Translations under genes and position numbers: made by a program
In this document: in pieces, positions 32,806-41,557 of the stretch
Layout: each line of letters starts with the position of its first letter
Numbering within the stretch: position 1 is the stretch's first letter
From: Kribbella sandramycini
Lineage (GTDB): Bacteria > Actinomycetota > Actinomycetes > Propionibacteriales > Kribbellaceae
Assembly: GCF_013131805.1 (NCBI RefSeq)
Contig: NZ_JABJRC010000009.1
Coordinates: forward strand, 62,001-126,000
Direction of reading: 5' to 3'
DNA: 64,000 nt
Notes under the pieces: generated by a model
The model's database searches: none
The model's input: the letters and a program-made list of their open reading frames with translations, nothing else
Told to the model about the DNA's origin: nothing

Positions 32806-33857
32806 GAGCCCACCTTCCGCAGGGTCTCGGCCACGTCCTCCGGCCGGGTGTCGCTGATGAAGGCGCCCATCCCGGACTCCGAGCCGGCCAGGTACTTGAT
32901 CTTGTCGGCCGCGCGGCGGATGGAGAGCACTTCCAGGTGAAGGTAGCCCAGCTCGCGGTCGATCCGGACCGGGGCCTGGTGCCAGGCGGCGATATAGGGG
33001 AGCGGATCGCCGTACAGGCTGTCGAAGCGGTCCAGGACGTCGAGGTAGAGCTGCGCGAAGTCGTCGCGCTCGCCGATCGACAGCTCGTCGATCCCGGCCA
33101 CCTGGCGGTGCGGGTACAGGTGCACCTCGACCGGCCAGCGGGCCGCCTCGGGCACGAACGCCGTCCAGTTGCCGTTCTGGGCGACGACGCGGGCGCCGTC
33201 CTTGCGCTCGGCGGCCAGGACGTCGGCGAACAGGTTGCTGCCGGCAACCTGCTGGTGGGCGCGGGCCCGGTCCAGCAGCGTCCGCATCCGCGGCGGGACG
33301 AACGGGTAGGCGTAGATCTGGCCGTGCGGGTGGCTGAGCGTGACGCCGATCTCGCGGCCGCGGTTCTCGAACGGGAACACGTACTCGACGTCGTCGCGGG
33401 CGCCGAGGTCGGCGTTCCGGTCCGCCCAGGTGTCGACGACCAGGCGGGCCTGGCCCTGGGAGAGCTGGGTGAACGAGCCGTTGTGATCGCTGGTGAAGCA
33501 GACCACCTCGGTCCGGCCCGGGCCGGCGAACGACGGGAACCGGTTTTCGAAGACGGCGACGTTGTAGTCGTGGTCCGGGATCTCGGTCGCGTTCCCCGGC
33601 TTGCTCGCGCAGAGCGGGCACTGGTCGGCCGGCGGCAGGTACGTCCGGGTGTTGCGGTGCGTCGCGTAGGTGATCACGTCGCCGGTCAGCGGGTCGGTGC
33701 GCAGCTCGACCTGCGGCTGCGGCGCGGGCAGGCCGCGGGTGTCCGCGAGCGGGACGCGGGCGGGAGTGTCGGCCGGGTCGTAGTAGAAGAGCTCCCGGCC
33801 GTCGGACAGCCGGGTATCCGTTCGGCGCGCGCCACGCGGTGTGTTCACGCTAATCAT
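32802..33857 (-). CDS. galT: Galactose-1-phosphate uridylyltransferase
   Basis: Exchanges UMP between UDP-glucose and galactose-1-phosphate. The active-site HPHGQ is in VTLSHPHGQIYAYPF. Zinc-type ligands CPLC (DQCPLCAS) and the substrate motifs NRFPSFAGPG and LGYLHLEVLS are present. About 351 residues. Two starts are possible: ATG at 33857, or GTG at 33848. TACGAT seven bases before the GTG would fit a -10 of a leaderless message starting there. No galE lies next to it in this window. Confidence 0.96.
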   Translation of the reverse strand: MISVNTPRGARRTDTRLSDGRELFYYDPADTPARVPLADTRGLPAPQPQVELRTDPLTGDVITYATHRNTRTYLPPADQCPLCASKPGNATEIPDHDYNVAVFENRFPSFAGPGRTEVVCFTSDHNGSFTQLSQGQARLVVDTWADRNADLGARDDVEYVFPFENRGREIGVTLSHPHGQIYAYPFVPPRMRTLLDRARAHQQVAGSNLFADVLAAERKDGARVVAQNGNWTAFVPEAARWPVEVHLYPHRQVAGIDELSIGERDDFAQLYLDVLDRFDSLYGDPLPYIAAWHQAPVRIDRELGYLHLEVLSIRRAADKIKYLAGSESGMGAFISDTRPEDVAETLRKVGS

Positions 33858-33914
33858 CGTAAACCAACAAACTCGAACATGCATCGTGAGACGTGCCACC
33901 GGTACTCTTGACGG

Positions 33915-33968
33915 ATGGACGACTACGCCCTACGCCCGCCCTCTCGCCCAAGACCGAGAGGGCTCTAG
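33915..33968 (+). other. Possible 17-residue leader peptide overlapping a hairpin
   Basis: ATG at 33915 opens a 17-codon frame (MDDYALRPPSRPRPRGL) ending 12 nt before the CNNM/CBS gene start. Its second half spans a perfect hairpin, GCCCTCTCG (33938-33946) with CGAGAGGGC (33955-33963). TACTCT at 33903-33908 could be the -10 of a transcript starting near the ATG. Two AGA codons, rare in this DNA, fall in the hairpin. Speculative attenuator-like arrangement. Confidence 0.3.
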
Positions 33969-33980
33969 GAACTCCCAGCC

Positions 33981-35318
33981 ATGAACGACACCCTGCTCAA
34001 TATCGTCTTGATCCTGGTTTTCGTGCTGATCGGCGGCGTCTTCGCCGCGGCCGAGATGGCCCTGGTCTCGCTGCGCGAGTCGCAGCTGAAGGCCCTGTCA
34101 CAGCGTGGCCGCCGCGGCGCGATCGTGGCGAAGGTGGCCGCGAACCCGAACCGCTTCCTGTCCGCCGTGCAGATCGGCGTGACGCTGATGGGCTTCCTGT
34201 CCGCGGCCTTCGGCGGCGCGACCCTGGCCGACGCGCTGTCCCCGCACCTGCAGGAGCTCGGGCTCCCGCAGGGCGTGGCCGACACGGTCGCGCTGGTGCT
34301 GATCACCGTGCTGATCTCGTACGTCTCGATCGTGCTCGGCGAGCTCGCGGCCAAGCGGCTCGCGCTGCAGCGGGCCGAGACGTTCGCGCTCGGCCTGGCC
34401 CCGCTGGTGGACCGGATCGCGTCGGTCGCCCGCCCGGTGATCTGGCTGCTCTCGAAGTCCACCGACCTGGTCGTCCGCGCCCTCGGCGGCGACCCGAACG
34501 CGAACCGTGAGGTGATGTCGGACGAGGAGCTGCGCGATGTCATCTCCGCGCACGAGTCGCTCGGCGAGGAGGAGCGCCGGATCGTGGACGACGTCTTCGA
34601 GGCCGGTAGCCGCCAGCTCCGCGAGCTGATGCTGCCGCGGACGGAGGTCGACTTCGTCGACGCCGAGATGCCGGCGTACAAGGCGGTCAAGTTCGCCTCC
34701 GACCGGCCGCACTCGCGCTACCCGGTGATGAACGGCTCGGCCGACGACATCGTCGGCTTCGTCCACGTCCGGGATCTGTTCGACCCGGCGGTCGCCTCCC
34801 GCTCGGTCCGGGTCGGCGACCTGGCCCGCGAGGTGCTGATGCTGCCGGACACCGCGAAACTGCTGCCGACGCTGACCGAGATGCGCCGCCGCAGCACCCA
34901 TCTCGCGATCGTCCTCGACGAGTACGGCGGCACGGCCGGCATCGTCACCCTGGAGGACCTGGTCGAGGAGCTGATCGGCGACATCCGCGACGAGTACGAC
35001 GAGGAGTCCGCCGAGACGACCCGCTTCCGCAGCGGTGACATGGAGGTCGACGGCCTGCTCAACCTCGACGACTTCGCCGACGAGACCGGCCTCGAACTGC
35101 CCGACGGCCCGTACGAGACCGTCGGCGGCTTCCTCGCCGCGCAGCTCGGCCGGGTGCCCGCCGTCGGCGACGAGGCCCGCGTCGACCACCACACCCTCAC
35201 GGTGAAGGAGATGGACGGCCGCCGGGTCGCCCGGGTCCGCGTCCACCGGGTCAGACCGGAGACGGAAGACCAGCAGCCGGATCTGCCGCTCGAGTCTCCA
35301 GCAGCCGTCGCCGACTGA
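33981..35318 (+). CDS. CNNM/HlyC-CorC family membrane protein with CBS domains
   Basis: 445 residues in the order DUF21/CNNM transmembrane domain (IVLILVFVLIGGVFAAAEMA and two more helices), a CBS pair (residues ~190-330; MLPRTEVDFVDAEMPAYKAV, VLDEYGGTAGIVTLEDLVEE), and a C-terminal CorC_HlyC transporter-associated domain. Family members are linked to magnesium/cobalt efflux or membrane integrity; true haemolysin activity is not expected. ATG at 33981 with a weak ribosome site. Overlaps the convergent MFS gene by 68 bp. Confidence 0.92.
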   Translation: MNDTLLNIVLILVFVLIGGVFAAAEMALVSLRESQLKALSQRGRRGAIVAKVAANPNRFLSAVQIGVTLMGFLSAAFGGATLADALSPHLQELGLPQGVADTVALVLITVLISYVSIVLGELAAKRLALQRAETFALGLAPLVDRIASVARPVIWLLSKSTDLVVRALGGDPNANREVMSDEELRDVISAHESLGEEERRIVDDVFEAGSRQLRELMLPRTEVDFVDAEMPAYKAVKFASDRPHSRYPVMNGSADDIVGFVHVRDLFDPAVASRSVRVGDLAREVLMLPDTAKLLPTLTEMRRRSTHLAIVLDEYGGTAGIVTLEDLVEELIGDIRDEYDEESAETTRFRSGDMEVDGLLNLDDFADETGLELPDGPYETVGGFLAAQLGRVPAVGDEARVDHHTLTVKEMDGRRVARVRVHRVRPETEDQQPDLPLESPAAVAD

Positions 35319-36522
35319 GGATCACGACGCCGCCGCCGACGTACCCGAGGCCCTGGAAGATCAGCAGCGGGATGATCCCGACCACCTCACCGAGCAGCCC
35401 GGCGGCGGCGATCCCGATCAGCACGGTCAGGCCTTTGGCGGCCAGTACGGCGCCGAAGACCCGGCCGCGGGTGCCGTCGGTGGTGAGCCGCTGCAGCACC
35501 GTCATCATCCCGGCGACGGCGAACGCGCCCGGCAGCCCGACCGCGATCATGCAGACGAACGCGGGCGCCAAACTGTCCCAGACCAGGGGATAGCAGAACA
35601 GCACCAGGTCGATCACCCCGAAGAGCAGGGCGCCGACACCCCACATAGTTGCCGCCCGCAACCGAGTGCCCAGACTCGCGGCGACCAGCCCGCCGACGAT
35701 TCCGCCCACTGCCTGCGCCGAGACGATCAGTCCGTACGCCTTCCCGTCACCGCCGAGCTCGGTCGAGACGAACGGCGCGAACAACGTGCTCATCACGCCC
35801 TCGCCCAACCCGGTCACCAGGCAGAACACGAAGAGCAGCCGCATCGCCGACCCACCAACACACAACCGAAGCCCCTCGATCCACTCAGTCCGCAGTCTGC
35901 GGACCGCGCTTCCGGCGGCCTCCGTCAGCTCGCGAACCCTGGTGGTGCGATGCCGGACGGCACTCAGCAGTGTTGCGGCGATCAGAAGTGCAGCCGCATC
36001 GGCGACGGCCAGCAGCGGCAGCCCGCCGACAGCTGCCAGGAGCCCGCCGACGGCGGCTCCGACGAGACGCGCGACGTCGCGGATCTGGCTGTTGAGAGCG
36101 TTCGCGGTGATCAGCTGTTCGCTGGGCACGAGCAGAGGGATGACCGACTGCTCGGCAGGCTGGAAGAACTGCTGTAGACAGGCTTGGGCGAGGACGACGG
36201 CGTACACGATCCAGAGCACGCTCGCGTCGCGAACGAACAGCAGCGGCAGCAGGACGGCGGCGTTCAGCAGGTTCGCGACGATCATCGTGCGGCGCTGGTC
36301 CCAGCGGTCGACGAAGACGCCGGCGAGTGAGCCGAGCAGGACGGTCGGCGCGAACGACGCGAGCAGCAGCCCGCCGGAGGCGAGCGTCGACCCGGTCAGG
36401 ACGTAGACCTGGAAGGCGAGACCGGTCCGCAACAGCCAGTCGCCGGTGAGCGAGATCAGACCGGCGCTCAGCACCAACCGGTAGTCGCGCTGCCGCGCGA
36501 GGACGCCCCACAAGTCCTTCAT
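35251..36522 (-). CDS. MFS transporter, partner of ArsR-type regulator
   Basis: 423 residues, about 12 membrane helices, with VFVDRWDQRRTMIVANLLNA as the MFS loop motif; EntS/MFS_3-like exporter group. Starts two bases after the ArsR-type gene ends, its GGAGG ribosome site lying inside that gene's last codons, so the pair is one operon. Likely an efflux pump whose expression the regulator controls. Its last 68 bp overlap the CNNM gene on the other strand. Confidence 0.9.
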   Translation of the reverse strand: MKDLWGVLARQRDYRLVLSAGLISLTGDWLLRTGLAFQVYVLTGSTLASGGLLLASFAPTVLLGSLAGVFVDRWDQRRTMIVANLLNAAVLLPLLFVRDASVLWIVYAVVLAQACLQQFFQPAEQSVIPLLVPSEQLITANALNSQIRDVARLVGAAVGGLLAAVGGLPLLAVADAAALLIAATLLSAVRHRTTRVRELTEAAGSAVRRLRTEWIEGLRLCVGGSAMRLLFVFCLVTGLGEGVMSTLFAPFVSTELGGDGKAYGLIVSAQAVGGIVGGLVAASLGTRLRAATMWGVGALLFGVIDLVLFCYPLVWDSLAPAFVCMIAVGLPGAFAVAGMMTVLQRLTTDGTRGRVFGAVLAAKGLTVLIGIAAAGLLGEVVGIIPLLIFQGLGYVGGGVVILSRRRLLETRAADPAAGLPSPV

Positions 36523-36524
36523 CG

Positions 36525-37106
36525 CTACTCCTCCGGTGAGACGGTGACGATCTGGGTGATCGAGATGTGCCTGCTGCCCGGCGGCCGGGTCGTCTTGTCG
36601 TCGATCGGCCGCTCGGCGACGTACCGCTTGATCAGTGCGTCGATCTGCTCGGTCAGCTCGGCGAACTCGGCGCCGGTCAGATAGATGCCGCTCTGCCCGA
36701 TCCCCGCGTGGTCACGCCAGACCGGCTCCTCGTCGAGCCGCTGCTGCTGCCAGCGCGCGAGGGACTCCAGCGCCCGCTCGGCCAGCAGTTGTTCGAGGAC
36801 GTCGGCGGCCGCGGCGCCCTCCGGCGTCCGAGCCGCGTCTCGCCAGGACTGCGACGTCGACACCAACCGCCAGGGACGCTCCCGGTTGTCCTTCCCGGGC
36901 GCGGGCTCGACGAACTGGTACTTCGCCAACTGCCGCAGGTGATGCGATGCCAGCGCTTGGCTGATCCCGAGCCGCCGGGCCGCGTCCGCCGCCGTCAGCG
37001 GCCCTTCCTGGCCGAGCAGCGCCTGCAGGTCGAGCCGCACCGGATGCGCCATCGCCCGGATCGCCAACGGGTCGTCGAGGAAGCGGGTCCGCTTTTCCAA
37101 GGACAT
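36525..37106 (-). CDS. ArsR-family winged-helix regulator
   Basis: 193 residues with an N-terminal ArsR-type HTH (LAIRAMAHPVRLDLQALL, TAADAARRLGISQALASHHLRQL, GKDNRERPWRL) and a helical C-terminal part. No metal-binding cysteine motif is seen, so it is probably not a metal sensor. ATG at 37106 (MSLEKRTRFLDDP) is preferred to an upstream in-frame start that would extend into the promoter region. A perfect inverted repeat covers this start codon, suggesting autoregulation. Forms an operon with the MFS gene. Confidence 0.88.
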   Translation of the reverse strand: MSLEKRTRFLDDPLAIRAMAHPVRLDLQALLGQEGPLTAADAARRLGISQALASHHLRQLAKYQFVEPAPGKDNRERPWRLVSTSQSWRDAARTPEGAAAADVLEQLLAERALESLARWQQQRLDEEPVWRDHAGIGQSGIYLTGAEFAELTEQIDALIKRYVAERPIDDKTTRPPGSRHISITQIVTVSPEE

Positions 37107-37114
37107 ACTTGGAA
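37095..37114. promoter_or_regulatory. Palindromic operator candidate over the ArsR-type start codon
   Basis: TTCCAAG (37095-37101) and CTTGGAA (37108-37114) form a perfect 7-6-7 inverted repeat that contains the ATG of the regulator. A third half-site, CTTGGAA at 37150-37156, lies 36 bp further upstream, just past the end of the hydrolase gene. Two half-sites facing each other plus one in tandem suggests binding by the regulator itself. Confidence 0.6.
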
Positions 37115-37160
37115 TATGCGCCGAGCCGCCACCCGATGTCAAGCTGTTGCTTGGAATAGC

Positions 37161-38003
37161 TCAGAAGGTGTGGTCGCGGAGCCACTCCAGGGCGGGTTCG
37201 GCCTGGTTGAGGATCGAGATGTGGGTTTCGTGGGGGTGCAGGTCGAGGGTGGCCGAAGGGAGGTGGGCGGCCAGCCAGCGGGCGTGCGTGCTGGGGATGA
37301 TGCGGTCGGCTTCGCCGTGGCAGAGCAGGGTGGGTGCTTGGATGGCGGTGAGGTCGCAGCCCCACGGGCGGACGTAGGCGCAGTCGTCGTCGATCAGGCC
37401 GTCGGGGCCGGCGGGCATCGACTGATCGCCGGCGACCGAGCCGAGCCAGCTCCAGGGGCCGTCGAACATGGCCAGGTCGGTCGGGGTGAACTCGAGGTCG
37501 TACTCGGGACCGAAGGTCTCGTGGTGGAGTTTGGCCGCGCGGCCCGCGGCGGCGGCGCGGAGCGAGATCCGGCCGGAGGCGAGCATGCCGTCGTACCAGT
37601 CGAGCCCGGCGGCGTCGTACGGCGCGATCGCGGCGAAGGTGGCGACCGCCTCGACCCGCTCGGGGAGCAGGGCGGCCGCGCCGAGGGCAAAGGTGCCGCC
37701 GCCGGAGTAGCCCATCAGTGCGAAGGTGTCGATCCCGGCAGCGTCGACGACCGCGGCCAGGTCCGCCGCGACGGCGGCGACACCGCGCCCCGGGGCGGCG
37801 GTCGAGCCGCCGTACCCCGGCCGGTCGAACGAGATCCAGCGGATGCCGAGCCAGTCGCCCGCCTCGAACAGCGGGACCGGTGGCGCGCCGAGGTTCGGCG
37901 TCCCGTGGCACCAGACGACGGCCAGCCGGGCGTCGTCACATGGCGCGCTGTCATACGTGCGCAGGACGCGCCCGTCCGGCAGCCGTAGGTCGGTCTCGAA
38001 CAT
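37161..38003 (-). CDS. Alpha/beta hydrolase
   Basis: 280 residues, cytoplasmic, alpha/beta-hydrolase fold. The oxyanion segment is CHGTPNLGAPP, SFDRPGYGGS precedes it in family style, the nucleophile Ser is in LMGYSGGGTFALG, the acid in LLCHGEADRIIP and the base His in HPHETHIS. Esterase, lipase or C-C hydrolase activity is possible; substrate not predictable. The ATG at 38003 is used because the AAGGTG just upstream serves as ribosome site. Confidence 0.88.
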   Translation of the reverse strand: MFETDLRLPDGRVLRTYDSAPCDDARLAVVWCHGTPNLGAPPVPLFEAGDWLGIRWISFDRPGYGGSTAAPGRGVAAVAADLAAVVDAAGIDTFALMGYSGGGTFALGAAALLPERVEAVATFAAIAPYDAAGLDWYDGMLASGRISLRAAAAGRAAKLHHETFGPEYDLEFTPTDLAMFDGPWSWLGSVAGDQSMPAGPDGLIDDDCAYVRPWGCDLTAIQAPTLLCHGEADRIIPSTHARWLAAHLPSATLDLHPHETHISILNQAEPALEWLRDHTF

Positions 38004-38081
38004 GCTGCTCACCTTAAGAAGAGGAATCTGCCCTGGTGAGCGATACGTCGGAGCCGTCCCTTTCGGCTCGACAGGCCGGCC

Positions 38082-39119
38082 CTAACTGACCAGCCGGGTG
38101 TGGTTACTCCGGGTAGCCAGCGTCGGGTCGAGGACGCCGAGGGCCAGCCAGGTGGCGCCGCTGACGCCGTCCCGGGCGGTCAGGATTTCCCCGTCGAACC
38201 GCTGGTGAAAGGTCTCCCTCAGCAACAGGCCGACCGGAGATTGTTCACCGGCGACACTGCCGGCCAGCACCAAGGGGGTGTTGTCCTTCGTTGTCCGGAT
38301 CCTTCCGACCGTTGCTGTGAGCAATTCGGCTGCGCGTTTCACCAGGGCCTGCGCGGTCTGGTCGCCCTGCCCGTACGCCGACACCACCGTGCGGGCCAAC
38401 TCGGCCAGGAGCACCGGTGGCCGCCGGTTCACCTCGCGAATCAGCTCGTCACGCACGATGTCGTACCCCTCACGGCGTGCAATCACGGCCGGATCGTGGT
38501 CCGGCAGCAGTTGTTGCAGGACGGCGTCCTGGAGCAGGCCGAGCGGCTCGCCCAGATCGAACGCGAGCAGCAAACTGCGCACTGCCTCCCGGCCGAGCCA
38601 GAAACCCGAGCCGTCATCGCCCAGTAACCATCCGTGACCATCAGCGGTCCGGACCAGTTTGCGGTCCCGGACCAGGCCGGCCGCGCATCCCGTGCCCGCA
38701 ATCAGCACTGTTCCGTCCGCTTCCGGCGTACCGGATGCGAAAGCGACCTCGATATCGCCGATGAACTCCGGTTCGACGGTCAGTCCGGCGCCGTACCAGG
38801 CCGCGTCGAACTGGGCCCGGACGTCCGGTCGGGCCAGCGCCGAGCCGCCGGCCGCGCCGATCACGGCGGCCTTCACGGCGGCCGGATCGACCCCCTCCGC
38901 GGCGGCCCGCAGAGCCTGGCCGAAGTTGGCCGCGGCGCTCGCCGGGTGGCTGATCGGATTTCCCCCGGCAGCGGCCCCCCGGCCGACTACGTTGCCCTCA
39001 TGGTCCGCGATCACGATCCGGGTGGAGGTGCCGCCGAGATCGCCGCCCAGGACCAGCGAGCCGGCGGGCTTCAAGACCAATGTGTCCACAGGTTCCGGCA
39101 GCGGGCGTTCTACCGACAT
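38082..39119 (-). CDS. BadF/BadG-type ATPase, probable N-acetylglucosamine kinase
   Basis: 345 residues of the ASKHA fold: phosphate-1 loop LGGDLGGTSTRIVIAD, phosphate-2 GTVLIAGTGCAAG, and DDGSGFWLGREAV, as in eukaryote-like GlcNAc kinases. Divergent from the SIS/ABC operon, which fits phosphorylation of imported amino sugar. ATG at 39119 follows TTGGAG at good spacing, so it is preferred to a longer frame from 39161. Confidence 0.85.
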   Translation of the reverse strand: MSVERPLPEPVDTLVLKPAGSLVLGGDLGGTSTRIVIADHEGNVVGRGAAAGGNPISHPASAAANFGQALRAAAEGVDPAAVKAAVIGAAGGSALARPDVRAQFDAAWYGAGLTVEPEFIGDIEVAFASGTPEADGTVLIAGTGCAAGLVRDRKLVRTADGHGWLLGDDGSGFWLGREAVRSLLLAFDLGEPLGLLQDAVLQQLLPDHDPAVIARREGYDIVRDELIREVNRRPPVLLAELARTVVSAYGQGDQTAQALVKRAAELLTATVGRIRTTKDNTPLVLAGSVAGEQSPVGLLLRETFHQRFDGEILTARDGVSGATWLALGVLDPTLATRSNHTRLVS

Positions 39120-39327
39120 ACGCAATGCTCCAAACTGCTCAAAAGAGGCCTTTATGGACATCAGCGGACAAGGTCACACAACGGTCCCGATCTGGGGGCC
39201 GGAGTGAGATGAGCCTTGACTTTAGCTGCCACTTGAGAAAAGTTCTGTCCAGCAAACCGCAAACTTGCGCAGTTGTCGGCATGAAGAGTGTCGCAGCGAA
39301 CACATTATTTGAGGGGTGGGGCCGATA
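39120..39327. promoter_or_regulatory. Divergent promoter region of the amino-sugar genes
   Basis: 208 nt, noticeably more AT-rich than its surroundings. It contains CGCAAACTTGCG (39258-39269), a short inverted repeat with a 2-bp centre, and TTGACT near 39213. I looked for the DasR dre palindrome typical of amino-sugar genes and did not find one. Regulator unknown. Confidence 0.4.
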
Positions 39328-40116
39328 ATGGCCAGCAGTGACCAGAGCGGACCGGGGGAGAGCACGGCGGTGAGCGCGCAGAGTTTTGTTCACGCGCTGA
39401 CCCCGATCCTGGCTGCCGTCACCGAGCAGATCGACGGCCCGATCCAGCAGGCGGCGGACCTCTTCGTCACCTCCCTGCGCGCGAACGGCGTCATCCAGGC
39501 CTTCGGCTCCGGGCACTCCGAGGCCCTCGCGATGGAGATCGCGGGGCGGGCCGGCGGCCTGATCGCGAGTAACCGGATCGCGCTGCGCGACCTGGTCCTG
39601 CTCGGCGGTGAGCCGGTCGAGCTGCTGCACAGCGCCGAGCTCGAGCGCGACCCGTCGTACTCCCGCAAGCTCTACGAGCTGTCCGCCGCGCGCGACGGCG
39701 ATCTGTTCGTGATCGCGTCCAACTCCGGTGTGAACGGCTCGATCGTCGAGCTCGCGAAGGTGGTCAAGGAGCGCGGTCACGCGCTGATCGCGATCACCTC
39801 GCTGCAGCACACCGCGGGCGTCGACTCCCGGCACCCGTCCGGGAAGAAGCTGATCGACTACGCCGACGTCGTCCTCGACAACCACGCGCCCTACGGCGAC
39901 TCCGTACTGGACCTGCCGGGCGGCGGCAAGGTCTGCGCCGTGTCCTCCATCACGGCAGCGCTGATTGCGCAGATGCTGGTCGCGGAAGTGCTCCGCCGGT
40001 TGACCGACGCGGGCGAGACCCCGCCGGTCTACCTGTCCGCGAACATCCCGGGCGGCGACGAGCACAACCACGCCCTTGAAGCCCAGTACGCCGGCCGGAT
40101 CCGGCGTACTGCCTGA
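39328..40116 (+). CDS. SIS-domain sugar-phosphate binding protein
   Basis: 262 residues. The SIS fold is shown by VIQAFGSGHSEALAMEIAGRAGG and later GDLFVIASNSGVNGSIVELA; a HAPYGD motif and ISAALIAQML-type helix follow. SIS proteins isomerise or sense phosphosugars; next to an amino-sugar kinase and transporter, a role with GlcNAc-6-phosphate or a related ester is inferred. ATG at 39328 after GAGGGGTGGGG. The binding-protein gene begins 22 nt after its stop. Confidence 0.85.
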   Translation: MASSDQSGPGESTAVSAQSFVHALTPILAAVTEQIDGPIQQAADLFVTSLRANGVIQAFGSGHSEALAMEIAGRAGGLIASNRIALRDLVLLGGEPVELLHSAELERDPSYSRKLYELSAARDGDLFVIASNSGVNGSIVELAKVVKERGHALIAITSLQHTAGVDSRHPSGKKLIDYADVVLDNHAPYGDSVLDLPGGGKVCAVSSITAALIAQMLVAEVLRRLTDAGETPPVYLSANIPGGDEHNHALEAQYAGRIRRTA

Positions 40117-40138
40117 AACACACTCGGAAGGCGGGACC

Positions 40139-41557
40139 ATGACCACTCCCAACCCCCTGTCGCGGCGGCTGTTCCTGCAGCGCGCGGCGGTCGGCACCCT
40201 GCTCGCCACCGGCGGCAGCACGCTGCTGGCGGCCTGTGCCGGTAGCGGCAGCAACGACAGCGGTAACAGCGGCGGTGGCGCCGACAAGACCGCGGACAAC
40301 CCGTTCGGGCTGGCGGAGAAGGCGACCGTCGAGGCGATCATCTTCAACGGCGGCTACGGCTACGACTACGTGACCTTCGCGGCCGACATCGCGCAGAAGA
40401 AGTGGGCCGGCTCGACGTTCAAGGTCGACCCGTCGACCCAGATCGCCCAGCAGCTGCAGCCGCGCTTCGTCGGCGGCAACCCGCCGGACCTGATCGACAA
40501 CTCCGGCGCCAACCAGATCGGCTTCAACACGATCCTGGACCAGCTGTCGACGCTGGACGACGTCTTCGAGGCCAACAACTACGAGGGCACCAAGATCGCC
40601 GACACCCTGTACCCGGGTGCGAAGGTGCCGGGCACCTTCGACGGCAAGTTCGTCGCGATGAACTACGTCCTCACCCTGTACGGCATCTGGTACTCCGACA
40701 GCCTGTTCAAGGAGAACGGCTGGGAGCCGCCGAAGACGTACGAGGGTCTGCTCGAGCTGGGCGCCAAGGCGAAGGCCAAGGGCAAGTACCTGTTCGTCTG
40801 GGGCAAGGAAGCCGCCACCTACTACCACACGATGGCCGTCGACGGCGCCATCAAGGAGGGTGGCGACGAGGTCCGGCTGGCGCTGGAGAACCTCAAGGAG
40901 AACTGCTGGTCGATGCCGCAGTTCCAGGGCATCTTCAAGGCCCTGGAGACCATGGTCAAGAACGGGTACTTCGTACCCGGTGGCGCCGGTACCCAGTTCA
41001 CCGCCGCCCAGGCCAAGTGGAGCAACGACCAGCAGGCGCTGCTCTACCCGTCGGGTTCCTGGATCGAGAACGAGATGAAGAAGGCCACCAAGGCCGGCTT
41101 CGACATGAAGGGCGTTCCGGAGCCGACGCTGACCGACGCGCCGAAGCTGCCGTACGAGTCGCTGCGCAGCGCGGCCGGCGAGCCGTTCATCATCCCGGCC
41201 AAGGGCAAGAACGTTGCCGGCGGCAAGGAGCTGCTCCGGGCCATGCTGTCCAAGGAGGCGGCGACCAACTTCGCCAAGACCCGGCTCGCGCCGACCATCG
41301 TCAAGGGCCTGGTTCCGGCCGACGGCTTCGGCTCGACCGCGCTGCAGTCGCAGACCGCGATGCTGGACGCGGCCGGCACGAACATCTTCGACTACCAGGT
41401 CTTCGGCCTCTACGGCATGAACACCGACCAGCTCGTGGTCTGGAACTCGTTCCTGTCCGGTCAGCTGGACGCCGCGGGCCTGACCAAGGGCCTGCAGGAG
41501 ATCACCGACAAGGTGCGTAACGACAGCTCCGTCAAGAAGATCCCGGTCACCAAGTGA
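40139..41557 (+). CDS. ABC transporter substrate-binding lipoprotein, NgcE-like
   Basis: 472-residue solute-binding protein, resembling NgcE, which captures N-acetylglucosamine and chitobiose in Streptomyces. The N-terminus has a twin-arginine motif (SRRLFLQR) and lipobox LLAAC with Cys33 as lipid anchor. The body has YGIWYSDSLFKENGWEPPKTYEGLLELG and GSWIENEMK typical of family 1 sugar-binding proteins. Its stop overlaps the permease start by GTGA. Confidence 0.9.
   Translation: MTTPNPLSRRLFLQRAAVGTLLATGGSTLLAACAGSGSNDSGNSGGGADKTADNPFGLAEKATVEAIIFNGGYGYDYVTFAADIAQKKWAGSTFKVDPSTQIAQQLQPRFVGGNPPDLIDNSGANQIGFNTILDQLSTLDDVFEANNYEGTKIADTLYPGAKVPGTFDGKFVAMNYVLTLYGIWYSDSLFKENGWEPPKTYEGLLELGAKAKAKGKYLFVWGKEAATYYHTMAVDGAIKEGGDEVRLALENLKENCWSMPQFQGIFKALETMVKNGYFVPGGAGTQFTAAQAKWSNDQQALLYPSGSWIENEMKKATKAGFDMKGVPEPTLTDAPKLPYESLRSAAGEPFIIPAKGKNVAGGKELLRAMLSKEAATNFAKTRLAPTIVKGLVPADGFGSTALQSQTAMLDAAGTNIFDYQVFGLYGMNTDQLVVWNSFLSGQLDAAGLTKGLQEITDKVRNDSSVKKIPVTK

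Noticed and set aside
33893..34510. 205-codon frame overlapping the CNNM gene
   Set aside because: Arg/Pro-rich out-of-frame reading of a recognisable membrane protein gene.
39120..39327. DasR (dre) operator before the amino-sugar genes
   Set aside because: No sequence close to the TGGTCTAGACCA palindrome is present.
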